10,256 nucleotides of DNA. Origin: an uncultured Blautia sp. GTDB lineage: Bacteria > Bacillota > Clostridia > Lachnospirales > Lachnospiraceae. Positions 5,785 to 10,256 of the stretch are shown here, piece after piece. The number at the start of each line of letters is the position of its first letter. The first letter of the stretch is position 1. The stretch is taken from assembly GCA_934394545.1 (NCBI GenBank), contig CAKRRG010000085.1, positions 1-10,256 of the forward strand. Direction: 5' to 3'. Below the pieces are notes generated by a model. It had not been told where the DNA came from. It made no database searches and saw only the letters and a program-made list of their open reading frames with translations. Position numbers and translations under genes: made by a program.

Positions 5785-8163
5785 ATGGAATTGTATTTTA
5801 AAAATCCGGCAAAATGCTGGCTGGAGGGATTTCCACTGGGAAATGGACGAATGGGAGCGGTTATTCACGGAGCTTTGGACCATGAGGTGTTACAGTTAAA
5901 TGAAGATACCTTATGGTCAGGCTCTCCTTACAGCGGACAGACCGGACTTTCCCCTGAAGTAGTGAAGCAAGCCGGGGAGCTTGCAAAAGCCGGGAAATAT
6001 GAAGAAGCAAAACAGGTTATGGAAAAGAAGCTGGAAGAAGCTGAGGATGTACAGATTTATCTGCCCTTTGGGGATCTGCATCTGGATTTTGTGGAGGATA
6101 ATTATGATGCTGATGGAGATACAGCTGCAAGTACTTCGCCGGATTCAGATACAGCTGTGACGGATTATGAGAGACATTTGGATTTAGACCGGGCTGTGGC
6201 TTCTGAGTGCTATGTGAGAAATGGCGCTAAGCTTACACGTACCTGCTTTATCAGCGCACCAGCTCAGGGACTTGTGTATCAGATTAAAAGCAGCCGACCA
6301 TTTTCTATTTTGGTCCACTGTGACGGAGCCTTTATCCGTGAGAAAGATTATAAGGAAAATCATTTCACGCTTACCGGAATCTGTCCGGGAAGAAGCGGAC
6401 TGAAAGTTATTAAGGAAAATAAACCGGAAGAGTTCCTTTTCCCGGAAGAACCAGAGCTTCAGGGTGTACATTTTATAGGAGAAGGGTGCGTAACTGCAGA
6501 AGGTGGAAGGGCTACTGGATCTGCTGATGGAATTCTATTGGAGCATGTGACTGGAATGGAAATCCGTATGGCAATCCGCACCAGCTTCCGGGGATTCGAC
6601 AAAGCATATACTGAGCAGTATTCCGATGCCCAAATTCGTCATATACTGGCTGCCGATTTAGAGAAACTTTCAAGACCATTTGAAGAGCTGCTGGACGAGC
6701 ATGTAGAGGAATACAGGTCTTTCTATGGAAGAACTTCATTGAGACTGTGGGATGATGTACCGAAGATTTCTGCCGAAACTTCTCAGTATGATCTGCGGGA
6801 GCGTCTTGCCGCATTTCATGAGGGTGCATCTGACCCGGAGCTTTATGCAATCCTGTTTGCTTTTGGAAAATATTTGCTCATCTCCTCTTCCAGGCCAGGA
6901 ACCCAGGCTGCCAATCTGCAGGGAATCTGGAGCAATGATATTATTCCTCCGTGGTTCAGCGATTTTACCGTAAATATCAATACCGAAATGAATTACTGGA
7001 TGACAGGGCCCCTGAATCTTGCCCAAATGCAGGAACCGCTGGTAAATCTTTGCAAAGCGCTGGTAAAAAATGGACAGACAACCGCCAGAGAACTGCTTAA
7101 CTGTGAGGGAACTGCCTGCTTTCACAACACGGATATCTGGGGTAAAACCTCTCCTGCAACAGGAAAGGCAGTGTGGGCGTTCTGGCCATTTGGTGAGGCT
7201 TGGCTCTGCCGTAATCTGTTCGACCAGTACTTATTTACAGAAGATAAAGAGTATTTGAAGGAAATTATGCCTATACTTGAGGAAAATGTGCGATTCTGTC
7301 TTGCTCAGCTTCAGGAAACAGATCTGGGACTTGCCATTTGTCCCGCTACCTCACCGGAAAATCTGTTTTATGAGGATTGTTCCGTGGCAGAATACAGTGA
7401 AAATACCCTGGCCATTGCAAGAAATCTGTTTCGGGATTATGTGAAAGGCTGTGAAGTGCTTGACTTGCAGAATCAGATAATGTGTGATGTACTGGAAGCG
7501 CTGGAGCGCATGGTACCTACTGCTGTTGGAAGCAAGGGACAGATTCTGGAATGGAACCAGGAATTTCCAGAGCAGGACGTGCATCATCGCCATGTTTCTC
7601 ATCTTTATGAGCTTCATCCTGGCTGCGGCATTACTCCGCAGACACCTGAATTGTATAACGCAGTGAGAAAAAGTCTTGAACTTCGGGGGGATGAGGGAAC
7701 CGGATGGAGTCTGGCTTGGAAGGTTCTGATGTGGGCCCGTATGGAGGATGGCGCTCATGTAGAGAAAATTATGAAAAACCTGTTTTATGTAGTAGATCCA
7801 ATGGAAGAAATGGGAACACGAAGAGGCGGTATCTATCCCAATTTATTTTGTGCACACCCACCGTTCCAGATTGACGGAAACTTAGGTTACAGTGCTGCTG
7901 TTGCCGAGATCCTGGTTCAAAGCCAGGGCGAAGAGCTTGTCCTTCTCCCTGCGCTCCCACCCTCCTGGAGAGACGGGGAAGCCACAGGGTTCATTGCCCG
8001 TGGAAACATCCGCGTGGATCTTAAATGGGAGGGGAAGAATGTCAACTACACCTTAACTCCTGCTCATAACACCACTATACGTCTCCGCGTTGGAAAAGGG
8101 GCCGTGAGGAGTTATTCACTGCGTGGGGGTGTGGCGTACGAAGGAAATGAGGTGCTAAGCTGA
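5785..8163 (+). CDS. GH95 family glycosidase, probable cytoplasmic alpha-L-fucosidase
   Basis: This 792-residue enzyme belongs to glycoside hydrolase family 95, whose best-known members are inverting 1,2-alpha-L-fucosidases (some are alpha-L-galactosidases). The N-terminus has the family signature (WLEGFPLGNGRMGAVIHG, then LQLNEDTLWSGSP). Expected active-site residues, by analogy to Bifidobacterium AfcA, are N397 and N399 in NINTEMNYW, E525 in ATSPEN as general acid, and D697 in FQIDGNLG. All are present in the right order and spacing, so the enzyme looks intact. There is no signal peptide or membrane helix, so it should act inside the cell on imported oligosaccharides such as fucosyllactose-like or xyloglucan-derived chains. 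ATG at 5785 is chosen for AAAGGA at 5771-5776; the frame is open upstream but overlaps the regulator gene. An acidic Ser/Thr/Asp-rich insertion lies near residues 108-126. Family is firm; fucose versus galactose specificity is not decided by the residues I can read. Confidence 0.93.
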   Translation: MELYFKNPAKCWLEGFPLGNGRMGAVIHGALDHEVLQLNEDTLWSGSPYSGQTGLSPEVVKQAGELAKAGKYEEAKQVMEKKLEEAEDVQIYLPFGDLHLDFVEDNYDADGDTAASTSPDSDTAVTDYERHLDLDRAVASECYVRNGAKLTRTCFISAPAQGLVYQIKSSRPFSILVHCDGAFIREKDYKENHFTLTGICPGRSGLKVIKENKPEEFLFPEEPELQGVHFIGEGCVTAEGGRATGSADGILLEHVTGMEIRMAIRTSFRGFDKAYTEQYSDAQIRHILAADLEKLSRPFEELLDEHVEEYRSFYGRTSLRLWDDVPKISAETSQYDLRERLAAFHEGASDPELYAILFAFGKYLLISSSRPGTQAANLQGIWSNDIIPPWFSDFTVNINTEMNYWMTGPLNLAQMQEPLVNLCKALVKNGQTTARELLNCEGTACFHNTDIWGKTSPATGKAVWAFWPFGEAWLCRNLFDQYLFTEDKEYLKEIMPILEENVRFCLAQLQETDLGLAICPATSPENLFYEDCSVAEYSENTLAIARNLFRDYVKGCEVLDLQNQIMCDVLEALERMVPTAVGSKGQILEWNQEFPEQDVHHRHVSHLYELHPGCGITPQTPELYNAVRKSLELRGDEGTGWSLAWKVLMWARMEDGAHVEKIMKNLFYVVDPMEEMGTRRGGIYPNLFCAHPPFQIDGNLGYSAAVAEILVQSQGEELVLLPALPPSWRDGEATGFIARGNIRVDLKWEGKNVNYTLTPAHNTTIRLRVGKGAVRSYSLRGGVAYEGNEVLS
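6118..6157 (+). repeat. 10-bp direct repeat inside the GH95 gene
   Basis: GATACAGCTG occurs at 6118-6127 and 6148-6157, exactly 30 bases apart and in frame. Both copies encode Asp-Thr-Ala within an acidic, low-complexity stretch (DADGDTAASTSPDSDTAV, roughly residues 108-125). This stretch separates PFGDLHLDF from YERHLDLDRAV, two segments that I expect to be closer together in the family. It looks like a surface-loop insertion that grew by local duplication. Confidence 0.6.
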
Positions 8164-8180
8164 GGAAGAACTTAGTGAAG

Positions 8181-8211
8181 CAGGCGGTTTTCCACCCGTC
8201 TTTTTCGCCTG
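8181..8211 (+). terminator. Weak hairpin after the GH95 gene
   Basis: CAGGCG at 8181-8186 and CGCCTG at 8206-8211 can form a 6-bp stem with a 19-base loop, followed by TTTATT, starting 17 bases after the GH95 stop. The long loop and broken T tract make it a poor intrinsic terminator. It may instead be a remnant of the 3' end of the adjoining insertion sequence. No better terminator is visible between the GH95 gene and the convergent genes. Confidence 0.3.
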
Positions 8212-8219
8212 TTTATTCG

Positions 8220-8480
8220 TTACTCTGGAAGGCGTCCTTCGTACATAATACTCAGTTCACCATACACCTGCGCCCAGTTCTGGATCGTACTGGTCCATCT
8301 CTTGGTAGCTTCAAATGTGGCAAGATACAGTGCCTTTAATAGAGTTGTATCGCTTGGAAATACGCTTCTTTGGCGATTCAGTTTTCGGTAGGTAAAATTC
8401 AGGGATTCAATGGTATTTGTAGTATAAATCACCGTCCTGACCGTCGTCGGAAATTTAAAAATTGGAGAAATTCTATGCAT
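8220..8480 (-). pseudogene. IS256-family (mutator-type) transposase, C-terminal remnant
   Basis: About 86 codons encode the C-terminal end of an IS256-type DDE transposase. The signature is clear: ISPIFKFP, VIYTTNTIESLN, YRKLNRQRSVFPSD, LLKALYLATFEATKRWT, and the terminal NWAQVYGELSIMYEGRLPE with a natural stop at 8220-8222. Full transposases of this family are about 400 residues, so roughly the first 320, including most of the catalytic core, are missing. The frame extends upstream only to a TAG at 8514-8516. The similarity I recognise fades near 8475, in the sequence before ISPIF. There is no ribosome binding site or sensible start, so this is a dead fragment. I could not identify terminal inverted repeats or a target-site duplication. 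It lies between the glycan locus and the symporter gene and marks a past insertion or deletion junction. Confidence 0.88.
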
Positions 8481-8624
8481 TGTTTTCTCATATTTGCAGA
8501 TAACGCCAATTATCTAAACTAATTAAATATATTATAAGCAAGTGCATGTACCTGACATAAACCATGGATTGGCGTGTAGCTTCTATACGAAAGCTTAATA
8601 CCTATTTTTTATAGTTTCTTCAAT
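8481..8624. other. AT-rich spacer between the transposase remnant and the symporter gene
   Basis: This spacer of 144 bases has no gene that I can support. It lies downstream of the symporter stop and upstream of the IS remnant. A short imperfect hairpin (AGCTT and AAGCT arms, about 8580-8597) is present but lacks a following T run, so no convincing terminator for the symporter gene is seen. Part of it may be decayed insertion-sequence DNA. Confidence 0.5.
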
Positions 8625-10256
8625 CTAACTCATATATTTTTCCATATCAAGCTTCTTTTCTGATTTTGCAACAATTAGGGATGCTGTCACATCGCCCAGG
8701 CTGTTGCTCATTGCACGCATCATTCCAAGCAGGGAGTCCAGTCCCATGACCAGTCCGATTCCTGCAAGCGGAACATTCAACTGTGTCAGAAGTACAGACA
8801 GGCATACAAGCCCCGCTCCTGGAACTCCTGGCGCACCTACAGAAAGAACAAACACGGAGAAAAACATAGACAGCATCATTCCACCGTTGATATCAACACC
8901 GAAAACTCTTGCCAGTGCCATGCCAAATATCACCAGATATATACAGGTTCCGTCCATATTTACCGTTGCCCCCAGGGGAATGGACAGGGAATAGATTTTC
9001 TTTGATATACCAAGTTTATTCTCACAGGCATCCATGTTCACAATGATCGCGGCATTACTGGAAGCCATTCCGAACACCTGAAGCATTGTGGGACTGTATT
9101 TTTTCAAAAAGGGAATTGGATTCAAACGGCCGATTACTCCAAGTAATATACAATATACAGCGATCATCGCCACGATTCCCACTGCAAAAGTTCCCAGCAT
9201 GGCCAGCATGGACAACAGCACATCCGGTCCTGTCTTTAATACAACCGATACAATGGAGCAAAAGGTTGCAACAGGTATGAAACGTACTAGCATCACTGTA
9301 ATTTTCAGGAACAGGTCATTGCATGCTTCAAATATATCTTTTAATAATCTGGAATGCTCCCCGATCTTCTCTAATGCAATTCCAATCAGAACTGCCAAAA
9401 AGATGAGCTGCATCATGTTGGATTCTAAAAACGGTTTTACAAAGTTTGCCGGAATGATTCCTACAATTGTATCCTTGATTGAAATACTTACATCCGAAAC
9501 CGACACTGCAGCTGCATCTCCAGCCAGTTTTGCCGCAAGCTCTGGATTACCTGGCTTCAATAATTCAAACACACCTGTTGCCGTAAGAATTGCCAGAACC
9601 GTGGTAAGCAGGTAAAAGCCCATGACTTTTCCACCAATACGTCCGGCTTCTTTCAGATCTCCAAATTGGGAAATGCAGCATGCTATGGAGAAAAATACTA
9701 CCGGGCCTACAATCATCTTCAAAGCATTCAGGAACATTGTACTGATAGATGTAAAAATAGTATTGTTCAGTGCTTCGTTCACGCCTGAAGGTACAAACAC
9801 TTTCATCAATACACCTATTACGATTGCAGCTATTAAAGCCAGCATTGTATGTAATACCATGGCATGGGGATTTTTCTGTACTGTAATTTCTACCAGGTTC
9901 ATGTTGTTCTTGTTTTTATAGCGCAGTCTTTCTTCATTCGCCTTGAGAAGGACATCCCGGATTATTTTTTCTTCTTTTTCCTGTGCGCTCTGAAGATCAT
10001 CATTTTCCTGGTCCAGTACTTCTTCTATGGTATGACCATAAATAAACTGGAATTTCTCACCACGGAGTGACAGATTCACATATACCCTGCCAAACCTTTT
10101 ATTCAAAATAATGCAGATCTTTTCATCAGGGTCTTTGGCATGCTCCCTTAATTTCACTAATACTTCCTCTACTAAAAGCATTGTCTTTATGGTCTGCTTT
10201 TTCTCTATGCCAAACTCTTCCAGACCTTCTTTGATAAACTCTATTCCCGCTTTTGT
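8625..10256 (-). CDS. Dicarboxylate/amino acid:cation symporter (DAACS family) with soluble N-terminal domain, 5' end outside window
   Basis: The frame is open from the right window edge to a TAG at 8625-8627, so the true start lies outside; an internal ATG at 10181 is not preceded by a clear ribosome binding site. The first 118 visible residues are soluble and charged (LLVEEVLVKLREHAKD, NKRFGRVYVNLSLRGEKF, then a Glu/Gln-rich helix ending near 9903). They resemble a degenerate GHKL/anti-sigma kinase-like ATP-binding fold. The remaining roughly 425 residues form the GltP/DctA-type transporter: helices from about 9870 leftward, the first hairpin region (MASSNAAIIVNMDACENKLG), the sodium-site motif NMDGT, and the second hairpin (VGAPGVPGAGLV). 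The last helix reads DSLLGMMRAMSNSLGD. Carriers of this family import aspartate, glutamate or C4-dicarboxylates with sodium or protons. The motif in the last helix favours a dicarboxylate-like substrate. It is convergent with, and separate from, the glycan operon. Confidence 0.9.
   Translation of the reverse strand, partial: TKAGIEFIKEGLEEFGIEKKQTIKTMLLVEEVLVKLREHAKDPDEKICIILNKRFGRVYVNLSLRGEKFQFIYGHTIEEVLDQENDDLQSAQEKEEKIIRDVLLKANEERLRYKNKNNMNLVEITVQKNPHAMVLHTMLALIAAIVIGVLMKVFVPSGVNEALNNTIFTSISTMFLNALKMIVGPVVFFSIACCISQFGDLKEAGRIGGKVMGFYLLTTVLAILTATGVFELLKPGNPELAAKLAGDAAAVSVSDVSISIKDTIVGIIPANFVKPFLESNMMQLIFLAVLIGIALEKIGEHSRLLKDIFEACNDLFLKITVMLVRFIPVATFCSIVSVVLKTGPDVLLSMLAMLGTFAVGIVAMIAVYCILLGVIGRLNPIPFLKKYSPTMLQVFGMASSNAAIIVNMDACENKLGISKKIYSLSIPLGATVNMDGTCIYLVIFGMALARVFGVDINGGMMLSMFFSVFVLSVGAPGVPGAGLVCLSVLLTQLNVPLAGIGLVMGLDSLLGMMRAMSNSLGDVTASLIVAKSEKKLDMEKYMS

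Noticed and set aside
8580..8597. A possible terminator after the symporter gene.
   Set aside because: The stem is only about five base pairs and no T run follows on the minus strand.
9088..9615. A 175-codon plus-strand open frame opposite the symporter gene.
   Set aside because: It is the antisense shadow of a clearly conserved transporter, with no ribosome binding site or recognisable domain.
1..10256. CRISPR arrays, tRNA or rRNA genes, prophage genes or toxin-antitoxin pairs.
   Set aside because: No regularly spaced repeats, RNA gene signatures or matching small coding frames were seen on either strand.

Overview
The window reads as chromosomal DNA from a Gram-positive gut anaerobe, most likely a Lachnospiraceae-type Clostridia (Blautia/Roseburia/Ruminococcus-like). 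The grounds are the strong AGGAGG-type ribosome binding sites, a YesM/YesN two-component pair beside a sugar ABC importer, a GH95 fucosidase, and an IS256-type transposase remnant of the kind common in that family. This placement is inference from gene content, not a database match.

Region 1 (1-2460, minus strand) is a CUT1-type sugar ABC importer. It runs solute-binding protein (1114-2460), then an intergenic hairpin (1041-1075), then a MalF-type permease (78-959), then the first 21 codons of a MalG-type permease (1-65, cut by the window edge). No ATPase gene is visible. Many Firmicutes importers of this class share one ATPase encoded elsewhere (MsmX type).

Region 2 (2461-2733) is the divergent control region. 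It has a good minus-strand promoter, a perfect 7-bp inverted repeat over its -35 box, and a 9-bp direct repeat upstream. A weaker plus-strand -10 box faces the other way.

Region 3 (2734-8163, plus strand) is a probable operon. It contains a YesM-type membrane sensor histidine kinase, a YesN-type response regulator with an AraC DNA-binding domain, and a cytoplasmic GH95 glycosidase (probable alpha-L-fucosidase). The working model is that the kinase senses an extracellular glycan or its transport complex, the regulator activates the importer and its own operon, the importer brings in a short fucosylated oligosaccharide, and the GH95 enzyme, which lacks a signal peptide, removes fucose inside the cell. 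A 9-bp inverted repeat just before the regulator start may tune its expression.

Region 4 (8164-8624) is a scar: a short hairpin, then the C-terminal end of an IS256-family transposase, then an AT-rich spacer. It separates the glycan locus from region 5.

Region 5 (8625 to the window end, minus strand) is a dicarboxylate/amino acid:cation symporter whose reading frame continues through the window end. It carries an unusual soluble N-terminal extension of at least 118 residues that resembles a degenerate ATP-binding (anti-sigma kinase-like) fold. Its substrate-site motif resembles dicarboxylate carriers rather than aspartate/glutamate carriers.

Nothing here is clearly an undescribed system. 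The points most worth follow-up are the fused domain on the symporter, the solute-binding protein without a lipobox, the regulatory repeats and the alternative pairing at the regulator start.
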